This document shows, piece by piece, positions 34,437 to 42,996 of a DNA stretch of 64,000 bases. The stretch's first letter is position 1. Each line of letters begins with the position of its first letter. Location: contig OZ244780.1 of NCBI GenBank assembly GCA_965219565.1, positions 1,488,001-1,552,000 on the forward strand, given 5' to 3'. Source of the DNA: DAOUJI01 sp965219565. Lineage in GTDB: Bacteria > Chloroflexota > Dehalococcoidia > Lucifugimonadales > JAGWBF01. Below the pieces are notes generated by a model. The model was given only the letters and a program-made list of their open reading frames with translations. It did not search any database and was not told where the DNA came from. A program made the position numbers and the translations under genes.

Positions 34437-35867
34437 ATGCTGGACATGATTATCCGGGGCGGTCAAGTGGTGACTCCGTCGGGAGTGGGCGTCTGGGACG
34501 TGGCGGTATCGGGAGAGAAGATCGCAGCGGTGGCCGAACCCGGCACGTTGACGGACGACGTCGGTAGAGTCGTTGACGCGTCCGGGAAGATAGTGGTCCC
34601 CGGAGGCATCGAGCCTCACGCCCACATCGCCGCTCCGGTGGCGCTAATGTCCGGCGTGGAAACGGCGCCTCCTGAGCAGGTTAGCAGGGCGGCCCTCTTT
34701 GGCGGAACCACGACGTTGACCGACTTCGCCGTGCAGGAACCGGGCGTGGACATCCCAGGGGCGTTTGCCGAGCGGGCCTCACGGTGGCAGGGTTACTCAT
34801 ACTGCGACTACTCTCACCATTGCATGTTGCTGGGCCCGACTCCGACCAATGTTCTGGGGCAGATAAAAGAGGCGGTGGAAGAGGGTTTCCCAACCATCAA
34901 AATATTCACCACCAACGTCCGTCCCGTGTTCAAGATGTCCGAACAGGACCGAAGGCTGGTGGGAATGGGCCACCTTTCGGCGATCATGGAAGAGGTGAAG
35001 GGGGCCGGCGGCATGGTGTTCGTCCATTCCGAGGACGACGACATCGTGCAGTTCATGTACTCCAAGCTCCAGGAAGAGGAGCGCACCGAGCACCACCGTC
35101 TCTACGAGGTGCACAACAACATGTCCGAGGACATATCCTTCCGACGAGTCCTCAAGCTGGCCGAATGGACGGGGGCCGCCGTCTATTTCGTTCACATCAG
35201 CGCCAAGGAGGGAGTTAACGCCATCCGGGAATTCCGAGGGAGAGGCCTGCCCATCTATGGCGAAACGCTCCACAACTATGTGACCTTCAACGCGGAAAAC
35301 TACAAAGAGCCGGACGGCATGAAGTACCACACCTACCCATCCCTGAAGTCCGAGGAGGACAGGCTCGCCCTGTGGGACGGGCTGATAAAGGGCGGCGTCA
35401 ACTGCATGGCCACTGACGAGTATTGCACCGACCTGGCCACGAAAGTCGCTGGCCAGACGGTCTTCGACGTGACCGGAGGACACTCCGGGGCCGAGACCCG
35501 CGTCGGCATCGCATACAGCGAGGGAGTGGCGAAACGTGGGATGAGCTTGGAAAGGTTCGTAGAGGTCACATCCTCCAACGCAGCCAAAATCATGGGCTAC
35601 TACCCGCGGAAAGGAGCCATAGCCCCCGGAAGCGACGCCGATATCGTCCTCATAGACCCGGATGTAAACAAGAGGCTGACCATGTCGGACCTGCACATAA
35701 GCGACTACTCCATCTGGGACGGTTGGGACGTACAGGGCTGGCCCACGGTCACCATCCTCAGAGGCAAAGTCGTCGTTGAGAGCGGGCAGTTCTACGGCCA
35801 ACTGGGAGGCGGCCAACTCATCAAGCGCAAGATAGCATCGTCGGTGGTTGAACGTCCCGCCTGCTAG
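34437..35867 (+). CDS. dihydropyrimidinase / hydantoinase family amidohydrolase
   Basis: 476 residues. The N-terminal beta-sandwich is MIIRGGQVVTPSG, and the first metal ligands are GGIEPHAHIAAP. The carbamylated Lys bridging the two metals is in FPTIKIFTT. Further His ligands are in VFVHSEDDD and VYFVHISAKEG, and the last Asp is in NCMATDEYCTD. The family opens cyclic amides such as dihydropyrimidines or hydantoins. Length and motifs fit an active binuclear enzyme; the substrate is not certain. It is divergent from the CoA transferase. Start ATG 34437 with AAGGGAG upstream. The cupin gene follows in the same direction. Confidence 0.9.
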   Translation: MLDMIIRGGQVVTPSGVGVWDVAVSGEKIAAVAEPGTLTDDVGRVVDASGKIVVPGGIEPHAHIAAPVALMSGVETAPPEQVSRAALFGGTTTLTDFAVQEPGVDIPGAFAERASRWQGYSYCDYSHHCMLLGPTPTNVLGQIKEAVEEGFPTIKIFTTNVRPVFKMSEQDRRLVGMGHLSAIMEEVKGAGGMVFVHSEDDDIVQFMYSKLQEEERTEHHRLYEVHNNMSEDISFRRVLKLAEWTGAAVYFVHISAKEGVNAIREFRGRGLPIYGETLHNYVTFNAENYKEPDGMKYHTYPSLKSEEDRLALWDGLIKGGVNCMATDEYCTDLATKVAGQTVFDVTGGHSGAETRVGIAYSEGVAKRGMSLERFVEVTSSNAAKIMGYYPRKGAIAPGSDADIVLIDPDVNKRLTMSDLHISDYSIWDGWDVQGWPTVTILRGKVVVESGQFYGQLGGGQLIKRKIASSVVERPAC

Positions 35868-35902
35868 CCCTACACTGTCGTTGCCTGAGAATAGGCGTCA
35901 AT

Positions 35903-35943
35903 TCCCCCTTCTCCCCTGGCGGGAGAAGGTCGGGATGAGGGGG
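35903..35943. repeat. dispersed hairpin repeat, diverged copy
   Basis: TTCTCCCCTGGCGGGAGAAG hairpin flanked by CCCCC and GGATGAGGGGG. It is the same general type as the copy at 34271 but clearly diverged. Confidence 0.5.
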
Positions 35944-36010
35944 ATTCAGATCTCCGTCAACGGAGGCGCCACAAATGCCTCTCTTGAAGGAGAGGACAAG
36001 GAGTGAGAGC

Positions 36011-36349
36011 ATGTTTGTACGCATCTACACGGGAGACGACGGCGAGACCCATTTCGAGGACCTGCCCATGCCCGAAGGAATCAACTGGACCGCCGACCAA
36101 CAACCGGCCACGGGCATCACGTTCAGGTGCGTTGAGTCCGGTAACTTTGTTGACTGGCACGTTGCGCCGAGGCGTCAATACGTGATTACGTTGCAGGGCG
36201 GCGCCGAGATAGGCATCGGCGACGGCACTGTAAAGAGGTTCGGCCCCGGTGACGTTCTCCTAGCCGACGACCTGACGGGCCGAGGCCACACGACCAAGGC
36301 AGTGGGAGACGTACCCCGCGTCTCCGTCGCCATCCCCCTGGCCGAATAG
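36011..36349 (+). CDS. cupin-domain protein
   Basis: About 112 residues. The cupin barrel is seen as WHVAPRRQYVITLQGGAEIG (motif 1, one His and an Arg/Gln replacing others) and RFGPGDVLLADDLTGRGHTT (motif 2, with His). Metal binding may be incomplete compared with HxH...E...H cupins. Small cupins are often isomerases, dioxygenase-like or sensor domains. The frame opens at 35975, but AAGGAG before ATG 36011 fixes the start. It lies 143 bp downstream of the hydantoinase-like gene. Confidence 0.8.
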   Translation: MFVRIYTGDDGETHFEDLPMPEGINWTADQQPATGITFRCVESGNFVDWHVAPRRQYVITLQGGAEIGIGDGTVKRFGPGDVLLADDLTGRGHTTKAVGDVPRVSVAIPLAE

Positions 36350-36469
36350 CGACCGTCTTTCGTTGACTCTGTTGTGGCGGTCGCATGACATAACATAGAG
36401 CCCGTGAAGGCAATCATGTGGGCAGCACATGCCTCTATAGGTTTATAGATGTTCCCTGTTGTAAGATAA

Positions 36470-36934
36470 GTGAAACTCACGACTCGCCGAGATCTCTCTA
36501 TGTATGCCACAGGTTGGCGGACCCTACTGATTTCCGCCCTAATTGCCATAGGTTCCCTTGCGTGCACTCAGGCCGAAGTCACGGTTGTTGCTACGCCCAC
36601 GCCCGACTTGGGGGCTACAGTGGACGCTGCTGTCGCCAGGGCGTTAGCCAGTCTTGAACCTACTCCCTGGCCTACACCAAGCCCCACACCAGACTTCGGC
36701 AATTTACATGAATCCTCCTTGGCTTGCTCCGGCCTGCAGACCACTGTGTTGCGACCTGGCTATTCGGACGGATCATACGAAGGGGGATTGTTCCTCAATA
36801 ATTCAGTAGCACGATCCCGTCTTAGTTCACGCCCCAGTCCGATAACTATTATGTGCGTCTTGATGGAGTTCTCCGTCTTCCAATCAACACAAGAGAGTAC
36901 GGTTCTCATGGACAGTCGATTTGGATGCACCTAG
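36470..36934 (+). CDS. putative small lipoprotein with TP-rich linker (possibly degenerate 3' part)
   Basis: The N-terminus has a signal sequence ending in the lipobox GSLAC. It is followed by a Thr/Pro-rich stretch (VVATPTPDLGATVDAAVARA, then LEPTPWPTPSPTPDFG), a design used by other lipoproteins in this window. After about residue 75 the sequence loses compositional regularity and reads like non-coding translation, so a frameshift or decay is possible. The start is uncertain: GTG 36470 or ATG 36500, neither with a strong ribosome binding site. No partner gene is apparent. It marks the left edge of the lower-GC region. Confidence 0.4.
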   Translation: MKLTTRRDLSMYATGWRTLLISALIAIGSLACTQAEVTVVATPTPDLGATVDAAVARALASLEPTPWPTPSPTPDFGNLHESSLACSGLQTTVLRPGYSDGSYEGGLFLNNSVARSRLSSRPSPITIMCVLMEFSVFQSTQESTVLMDSRFGCT

Positions 36935-37238
36935 AGTCGAGCAAATGACAACAGGCTGCGGAGAAAACGAGCCTCTCATCTTTGGTCCACAGAAAAGCAA
37001 AAGCTGACCGTCTGAGGCTCTGCCCGGGCGTGCCTGCAAGGCTCCGGTCCTCCGCTCAATTCGGGAGGCGGAGGCGATAGACCCGCCGCCTGTACCCGTC
37101 TTGCTTTGCGCTCCGTGGCCTCACGCGCCTCCCGCCGCTTGTGTACACCAGCCCGAGGCATGGGGAGTCCTGTCGCCTAGCGAGTTGTAAACTAAAATGT
37201 AACCGGGCAAGTAATGAAGCACCATCACAACACCGCCA
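36935..37238. other. intergenic, boundary of the low-GC island
   Basis: Nothing coding is recognised in about 300 bp. It is GC-rich around 37010-37140 and then drops in GC. I looked for a tRNA or att-like direct repeat at this edge and found none. Confidence 0.4.
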
Positions 37239-38003
37239 TCATCTTGACCGACGCTCCGGATAGCGTTCTTTGTGAATCTCGTTGCAGAACCAACTCTCAC
37301 CTTCTTCCATCTTCCACTTGCCGAAGCGCGACAGAGCGCTACAATCTCTAATGTACCTAGCTGCCTTCTCTTCAAGGAGTAGCCGTGCCGATTCATCTGC
37401 GTACTCGGCTTCTAGTGTGCCGCGGTCCTTCCAAGTAGGTTCATCGTTCAAGAGTATTGCAGCCCCTCTCAGCGACCCTCTGGCCAAGAGAGGTCTTCGT
37501 TCGGGTTGCAGGTGACCATATCTGGCTAGTATTCTGGCGGCGTCTGCCGCGTTGAGATTGCGTACCTTCCTCGTCTTATAGAACCATGGCTTGAATCTAT
37601 CGTGTGCTGCCTCGACTGTGCCCAGACCCTGCAAGAGAGCCCCCATGCCTCCTGAGTCAGCAACAGCTCTCGAAACACAACCCGTCCACCAAGAGAACCA
37701 GCTATAGGAAAGCTGGCCCGGCTGCTTATGGACTCCTTGTCCATGTGTAGCAATCTTCTTGAATTCACCGGAGTCCCACATCTGTTTGTACTTCGTCTTT
37801 ACTGACGCTAGACTGCTATCCGATGTAACGTAGCCTGATCGCTCCTCGAAGTTCAAGGCTTGAAGAAACAACTCAAAGCACTCGTATTGGTCGTTGAACC
37901 ATCCTTGAAGAATCATCACAGACAGAGGGATGCTCTCATAGATCCGCAAGTCGCAGTATGAATCCGTCGCTGGGTTTTCCTTTAGCTTCTTGGCTCTATC
38001 CAT
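37239..38003 (-). CDS. hypothetical protein of the defence-like island
   Basis: 254 residues, no signal peptide, no membrane segment, no motif I recognise. It is rich in aromatic and charged residues (LMILQGWFNDQYECFELFLQ-like helical start, here SVMILQGWFNDQYECFELFL). The central SRAVADSGGMGALLQGLG could be a nucleotide- or partner-binding loop, but this is speculative. ATG at 38003 has GAGG 7 nt upstream. It is the last of five same-strand genes (methyltransferase, PIN, TIR-like, this one). It may be an effector, regulator or passenger of that cluster. Confidence 0.65.
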   Translation of the reverse strand: MDRAKKLKENPATDSYCDLRIYESIPLSVMILQGWFNDQYECFELFLQALNFEERSGYVTSDSSLASVKTKYKQMWDSGEFKKIATHGQGVHKQPGQLSYSWFSWWTGCVSRAVADSGGMGALLQGLGTVEAAHDRFKPWFYKTRKVRNLNAADAARILARYGHLQPERRPLLARGSLRGAAILLNDEPTWKDRGTLEAEYADESARLLLEEKAARYIRDCSALSRFGKWKMEEGESWFCNEIHKERYPERRSR

Positions 38004-38112
38004 GAAGCGTCCTCTCTGAGTGTGCGGAATAAATGATCAGCCTGAGCGAGGCCGCCTGCTTTCCTAGCATCCAGATCGGAGAGTCAGACAAGTGTGACCT
38101 CGCTCAATTCGT

Positions 38113-39354
38113 TTAGCTTGTGGACTCGTCCGACTTCCGGTTTGACTCCTCTTCAATCAAATGCTGAGAGAATTCAAAACTGTCGACGAGGTTAAATCCT
38201 GCATCCGTCACGCCGAATACCTCGCCTTTTGAGGTGTCATCTTCAACGACAAGCCCGAAGTCTACAAGCTCACGTAGGGCTGTTTCCCACGTGGTTCCCG
38301 ATCTCAAGTCTTCCGGACCTCCAAAACTCTTGCCGTTAGTCTTAACTATTGGGCCACTCGGTGAACTTATTCGTTGTATGACATGTAGCTTGCTGTTCAT
38401 AGCTTCGATCAGCAGGTTTGCTGAGTCACCGGAAATTGGTACAGTGCCACCGTAGGTCGGATTCCTGACTTCGGCGACAGCTTTTGCATCGTTCTTATGT
38501 AAGGGAGTAAGTGCAGCCTGAAAGTCCCCAGACGAATGCCAGTCGGTCCCTTCTACATTTGCCGGGCAACCTGCCTGCTGCAATCGCTGTACTAGCTCCT
38601 GACGACGTTGAGAAGTGTCATCAAGTCGAATAGTGTGCCGCCCCGCAATATCGCTAAAGCGTCGCAGACTACCCAGTTCCACTAAGACTGTCCGTCGTGC
38701 GTCTCGCCCCATGGCCATGCCTGCTTCGAACAACACATTGGGTCTCGCTTGACCCTCCGCCATAGTCTCATGGGCCGACTCACCATCCTCCCAGAATTGC
38801 CTCCTCAGCCTTGCATCGTCGTCAGGAGTAAGTAGCACTACGACGGCCTGTGCGTGGGAAAAGGCTGCATCAAGGACTTCGCCGATGTACGGTGACGCGC
38901 TACCTGTAGCTCGAACAGCTTCAGACCACTCCAAGGGATGCAGATCTACTGCCCTCAGAAATTCGAAGAGTGCGTCACGAGCTGCAAGATTCCTACCGTA
39001 GACCACGAAAACTACGCGTGCGTCTGTGGGGAAGCGAGACTCTCTCTTCGGAGACTGTTGTTCCAATGCCGACCCTGGAGGACCCGTAATGAATTGATTA
39101 GTAACATCAAGCAATTTTTCCTTGGGCAACTCTGCAAGTGTGCCTAGCTCGTACTCCGATAGATATATTCTGATGCGATAGAGGTTATCAATCGAGATCA
39201 GCCTACCTCTAATTACCATCGTTTCCGCTTTACCGTAGGGTATGATGAAGCGCTGCTCTAACTCTTCAACCGAAAGGTCGGTCTCATGTTCTACCCGTCT
39301 GTGGGGTGGCTGGAGTGCTCTTGGTGTAATCTCTATGTGATACAGCGGTGTCAA
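38113..39354 (-). CDS. TIR-like (CAP12/Pycsar-type) predicted nucleotide-binding protein
   Basis: 413 residues. An N-terminal domain (about 1-95) is unknown. A TIR-like domain (about 112-265) begins ARVVFVVYGRNLAARDALFE and contains VVVLLTPDDDAR and RPNVLFEAGMAMG. In the last, Glu210 sits where the NADase glutamate of this family (PF10137-type) is found. The C-terminal part (about 315-413) looks like a winged helix (TTWETALRELVDFGLVVED). Such domains are NAD-degrading effectors in CBASS/Pycsar-like defence, or predicted nucleotide-binding sensors. No cyclase gene is seen. Start is TTG with AGGAGG upstream; a perfect 8-bp hairpin covers both (39347-39366). Confidence 0.75.
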   Translation of the reverse strand: MTPLYHIEITPRALQPPHRRVEHETDLSVEELEQRFIIPYGKAETMVIRGRLISIDNLYRIRIYLSEYELGTLAELPKEKLLDVTNQFITGPPGSALEQQSPKRESRFPTDARVVFVVYGRNLAARDALFEFLRAVDLHPLEWSEAVRATGSASPYIGEVLDAAFSHAQAVVVLLTPDDDARLRRQFWEDGESAHETMAEGQARPNVLFEAGMAMGRDARRTVLVELGSLRRFSDIAGRHTIRLDDTSQRRQELVQRLQQAGCPANVEGTDWHSSGDFQAALTPLHKNDAKAVAEVRNPTYGGTVPISGDSANLLIEAMNSKLHVIQRISSPSGPIVKTNGKSFGGPEDLRSGTTWETALRELVDFGLVVEDDTSKGEVFGVTDAGFNLVDSFEFSQHLIEEESNRKSDESTS

Positions 39355-39366
39355 TTTGTTGACACC
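39347..39366 (-). promoter_or_regulatory. hairpin over the Shine-Dalgarno and start codon of the TIR-like gene
   Basis: On the minus strand GGTGTCAA-CAAA-TTGACACC. The left arm takes in the end of the AGGAGGT ribosome binding site and the right arm begins with the TTG start codon. Folding would hide initiation, which suggests translational control or coupling to translation of the upstream PIN gene. Confidence 0.5.
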
Positions 39367-39380
39367 TCCTTGAGGGTGTT

Positions 39381-39887
39381 CTAGTTCCAGTAGTCTGTCC
39401 GGTCAGAATACTTGGCTGCCTCGATTATTCTGAGCATCTTGTCGTTTGTCACAAAGATAAGGTTGTATTGGACGGCGACACTCACTATCCACAGATCGTT
39501 TTCCTGAATTCCGAGTTGTTTACCGGTAGTGCGATCAACTAAGTCCTCAACGTTTTTTTTGGTAAGCCTGCCACGTTGATTCCTAGGAGCGTGTGTACGA
39601 AAGAGGTTGGCCCGAATCTCCGCATATGTCTGAGCTGTATGCTCGTCAACATTCAGAACCTGGTAGCTGCCCATCGCATTTCTAACGGTACTCTGGCGTT
39701 GAGCATCGATAGAAGGGGCTGTTAGTAGGCCATACTCGACTTCAGCGATTGACACAGCGGCAACGTATACTAGCGCATCGCCGAGTTCCCCTAGTCGTTG
39801 CCTGACAGACTTGTGACTTGGTGCGCCGTAGTCCCAGGATGCACTGGCAATGTTGGTATCCAGAAGATAACCCTCGATAGATGTCAC
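39381..39887 (-). CDS. PIN-domain ribonuclease (VapC-like)
   Basis: 168 residues. The four acidic PIN residues are identifiable: Asp10 in YLLDTNI, Glu49 in SIAEVEYG, Asp131 in ENDLWIVSVA and Asp149 in FVTND. The fold predicts a metal-dependent RNase of the VapC type. The length is somewhat above the usual ~135 residues. No VapB-like antitoxin gene adjoins it, which is unusual; the methyltransferase 15 bp upstream or the TIR-like gene 26 bp downstream are its operon partners. GTG start, weak ribosome binding site. Confidence 0.85.
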   Translation of the reverse strand: MTSIEGYLLDTNIASASWDYGAPSHKSVRQRLGELGDALVYVAAVSIAEVEYGLLTAPSIDAQRQSTVRNAMGSYQVLNVDEHTAQTYAEIRANLFRTHAPRNQRGRLTKKNVEDLVDRTTGKQLGIQENDLWIVSVAVQYNLIFVTNDKMLRIIEAAKYSDRTDYWN

Positions 39888-39902
39888 CTAGGTGCAATCC
39901 TG

Positions 39903-42431
39903 TCACAAGTGTCTCATGGCATCGGAGACGAGCGCGTCGTCAATAACCGGCAATCGGCTGAGTGTCGATGCGGCTGAGGCTTCCTTCAGCTCTCCCGATA
40001 GATATCGATGCCAAGGTATGTGGGGCTTAAACCAGTCGGGAAAATACTCCTTGAAAGCGACAGGTCCAGGACGGATCTGGCCACTGAAATAATCAAGAAG
40101 GGATCGTTCTGTGCGAGGGGACAGATCGTATGCCTTTAGGACCTCAGCGTCAATCAGCCGGAGTAAGTTGCTACATGTATTGTGCGCCTCTTTCTCCGCA
40201 AGAGTTCCAGCTACCCACCGATCACGGGCTTCGGTGTACTGGTGAACCAAAGCGGAAACGGCTTCGTCTTGGTCAGCATATAGATCTGGAACAGGGATTC
40301 CTTGAAGCGTCTGCTTGTGCACATCCCTCTTGCCTTCTCTAGTCGCTACGTAGGCATTGGCAATGGGTCCGTTCAAAATTGCCGCTAATGCTTCCAGCGA
40401 AATCGAGTCGGTAGGCCAGATGCCGTGAAAGTTTTGGTAGCAAATGATACCGAGATAGTCTATAGACGCAGCTATGGGCCACGCTCCTCGCGTCCTACGG
40501 GCGGCGTTCACGATCAGTTTTTGCTGTTCCCAAGGGTGCTTATATGCCTGTCCCCTCATCTGGTCCCTTGACACACTGAGGTATACCATCTTGCGAATCA
40601 AGAACGGTTCTACTGAATCCTTGACCTTTTGAATACCAAGGTCATACCCGGGACGCGCTGTTTCCGAGATCAAGGTACTTTCGTTCGACCGGAATGGTAC
40701 GTTGAATTCAATTCCCCGGTGAATGTCCGCTACATCACTGAGTCGTTTCAATCGCCTTGTAGCTTTCCAAACGTCCTGAAGAGCCGGCAACCAGATACTG
40801 CTTTCGAACCTAGATGGTGATGCTTCGAAATCGTCCTCAGACCATCGTGTCGGCTCATGCGTAAGGTAAAAGTTCTCTAGGTCTCTCCTGTCCACATCAG
40901 CTGTTCGGAGTTTGCCGACCCGCTTACCTTTCTTAGATGCCAACAGGAGCAACGCCTCCGCATCGGAATGACGGAAGACCTCGTCTGGGAGGGCGACCAA
41001 CTCTATTGATGAGTACGTCTGTCCGATATAAGAGCGAACTTCCTTATATCCCCGTCCCATCAAGAATGACCGTGGGAGCACGAAGCCGAGCAAATCCGGA
41101 GGCTGTTGAAGCACCCTTTGAAGGATGGTGGCTGGTTTTCTAACGGAGAACAAGTTCTTATAGGTGAGCCTCTCATTCGCATCAAAATCTTTGAAGGGAG
41201 GGTTGCAAAGAACAATTCGAGCAGCGTGTAGCTCCTGCTCGAAAGGCTCAGAAGCCAAGGCATCGGCTCCGTGCAGTCGCCAGCCGTCTGGATTTGGGTA
41301 GTCGGCCAGCATAAGAGATAACCGAGCAACTTCCCTTGCAAAATCGTCAATTTCAATGCCGGAGAGCATTTTGACGAAGTAGCGATGCCGTTGTGCAGAG
41401 TTCATGTCAGGTGGCATGAGTTCCCTCAAACGTTGCATCGCAGCAACTAGAAAAACGGCATGCCCGGCGAACGGTTCAAAGACCCGGCGCTGGTTAAGTG
41501 GCAGGTCTTCGAACGGTAGCTGACGAGTGATGAATTCAGCTATAGCTGGCGGAGTGCTGTGAATACCGAATAATCTCCTTGTTTCCGGCGCGACCAAAGT
41601 GTTCTCATAGACATATGCAAGCGAGTCCACCGAGAGATTCTGAAAATGGAAGGACTTCTTCACCCTTTCCCAGGCAGCCGTTTGAGTTGGCAGATGATTA
41701 AGAACAGCTTCGGGAGCAGTATCTTTGAAGTAAAAGGTCTGTACGGCGTTGATAGTGAGCCGGGGATCATCCCCCAACCAATCACCCGGTTGACCTCTGT
41801 CTGCTAGAACTTTAGCTGCGATGAGCCGAAAGAGAAGTCGAAATAGAGGAGGATAGTGATCATCCGAAAAATCGGAGTGTCGCTGAAACTCTTGCCTAGA
41901 CAAGGCTACAGTTTCTTGCAAGAGGAGGTCGAGCTTATGGCGTGCCTGGTGCTCTAATAGGGGAAGAAAACCTAGATCAAAGAAGTCTAGCTGAGACGCT
42001 ACGCTTCTCCCAGCGGACTTCGCTCTTAGGATTCGTAGTGGAGACCAATCCTCCCGATGTCGATGAAATAAAGCTGGGACATCCGTTGCCGTGATTTGCT
42101 CAAGAAACTGCGGTTGTCCCACCCCTGTCATCTTCCAGCGGTTAATGTGGTCATGATGAACTTCAAGTATTTGAGGAGCACCCAGGGAACGGCAACTTGC
42201 TACTAAGGGAGGACCCTCAACCCCGTTGGCCAAGACAACGCCGAAGCACGCATTACGGTATGAAGGAGGATCTTGCGCAAATGCAGCTAGCGGAATGCTG
42301 GCAACAGAGTATTGTGGGGCGAGTATATCGGCAAACTGATAGTTCTCTTGAATCAAACTCCCGACGTACCCTGTTTCCGCAAGTCCCCGCTTCACGTGTC
42401 CGTAGAGTTCCATCTCACTATGCCTCTTCAT
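39903..42431 (-). CDS. class I N6-adenine DNA methyltransferase (restriction/defence type)
   Basis: About 842 residues. The central methyltransferase domain has a STPPAIAEFITRQLPFE entry, motif I VFEPFAGHAVFLVAAM (near 320-335) and the catalytic motif IV NPPF (near 410). The N-terminal ~150 residues are an unidentified domain; I cannot see a PD-(D/E)XK signature with confidence. The C-terminal ~350 residues, beginning RRLKRLSDVADIHRGIEFN, look like a target-recognition domain as in type I/IIG enzymes. The frame extends to 42446, but GGAAGGG fits ATG 42431. No separate restriction endonuclease is present. It is the lead large gene of the low-GC cluster. Confidence 0.85.
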   Translation of the reverse strand: MKRHSEMELYGHVKRGLAETGYVGSLIQENYQFADILAPQYSVASIPLAAFAQDPPSYRNACFGVVLANGVEGPPLVASCRSLGAPQILEVHHDHINRWKMTGVGQPQFLEQITATDVPALFHRHREDWSPLRILRAKSAGRSVASQLDFFDLGFLPLLEHQARHKLDLLLQETVALSRQEFQRHSDFSDDHYPPLFRLLFRLIAAKVLADRGQPGDWLGDDPRLTINAVQTFYFKDTAPEAVLNHLPTQTAAWERVKKSFHFQNLSVDSLAYVYENTLVAPETRRLFGIHSTPPAIAEFITRQLPFEDLPLNQRRVFEPFAGHAVFLVAAMQRLRELMPPDMNSAQRHRYFVKMLSGIEIDDFAREVARLSLMLADYPNPDGWRLHGADALASEPFEQELHAARIVLCNPPFKDFDANERLTYKNLFSVRKPATILQRVLQQPPDLLGFVLPRSFLMGRGYKEVRSYIGQTYSSIELVALPDEVFRHSDAEALLLLASKKGKRVGKLRTADVDRRDLENFYLTHEPTRWSEDDFEASPSRFESSIWLPALQDVWKATRRLKRLSDVADIHRGIEFNVPFRSNESTLISETARPGYDLGIQKVKDSVEPFLIRKMVYLSVSRDQMRGQAYKHPWEQQKLIVNAARRTRGAWPIAASIDYLGIICYQNFHGIWPTDSISLEALAAILNGPIANAYVATREGKRDVHKQTLQGIPVPDLYADQDEAVSALVHQYTEARDRWVAGTLAEKEAHNTCSNLLRLIDAEVLKAYDLSPRTERSLLDYFSGQIRPGPVAFKEYFPDWFKPHIPWHRYLSGELKEASAASTLSRLPVIDDALVSDAMRHL

Positions 42432-42687
42432 CGGAACCCTTCCCATATTGCGGATTGCCGACCTCCTGAGTGGTGTACTTGGCGACCTCCTCCTGAGCCG
42501 CCCTGAGAAGGATCATTCCTCCGATGTCGCTGAGGCTTCTGTTCCAATACGGGCTCGCAGTGCATTCCCTCAGTTGATCCAAGAGGTCCCGGAGGTCCGG
42601 TTGGTCCCCGACCATGTACGATATCGTCTGTCGTCTTCTAGCCATACAGTGCACCACTCTGCTGTGGTATGCATCAGAGTGAGCCAT
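42418..42687 (-). CDS. small hypothetical protein at the head of the methyltransferase cluster
   Basis: Up to 89 residues, or 75 if the internal ATG (MARRRQTISYMVGDQ) is used. The second start begins with a basic patch and a compact helical sequence (DLRDLLDQLREC). Its 3' end overlaps the methyltransferase start by 14 nt, suggesting translational coupling. It could be a regulator or accessory protein of the cluster; no family is recognised and no clear ribosome binding site is seen for either start. Confidence 0.5.
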   Translation of the reverse strand: MAHSDAYHSRVVHCMARRRQTISYMVGDQPDLRDLLDQLRECTASPYWNRSLSDIGGMILLRAAQEEVAKYTTQEVGNPQYGKGSDEEA

Positions 42688-42879
42688 AGTGTGTCAAATG
42701 TCAAGGAATCAATTGAAATCCCGGATTACAATGCCCGTATGAGGGGCGCGAACTGGGAAGGGAATCGGAGTCGGGGCAACTACACGCGCTTCTGCCGTAG
42801 CCACGCTGACTCCTGATCGATCAAGGCTGAGGCGCTGTGGGCGACACTTGCGGCTACCGGGCTTCCTCTGCATCCCCTC

Positions 42880-42975
42880 TTCGGCATCCGGCAGCCGACG
42901 CGGAGCTCGGTGACGATGTAGGCGGGGTTCTCGGTGTTGTCGCCCAGCTTGCGACGGAGGCTGATCGTGGCCGGC
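42880..42975 (-). pseudogene. relic of an OmpR-type winged-helix response regulator C-terminus
   Basis: The minus-strand frame reads ISLRRKLGDNTENPAYIVTE then LRVGCRMPKRG. This is a slightly damaged version of the terminal segment of Trans_reg_C domains (LRRKLG...YI.T..GVGYRM), with Tyr-to-Cys and other changes. Neither the receiver domain nor the rest of the winged helix is present. It abuts and slightly overlaps, in another frame, the end of the NarL-type regulator. The remaining ~190 bp towards 42688 contain nothing recognisable. Confidence 0.55.
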
Positions 42976-42996
42976 CGCATCAGGCGAACGTCGGTG

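Noticed and set aside
36935..37238. tRNA or attachment site at the edge of the low-GC island
   Set aside because: No cloverleaf and no matching direct repeat at the other edge near 42690 could be found by eye.
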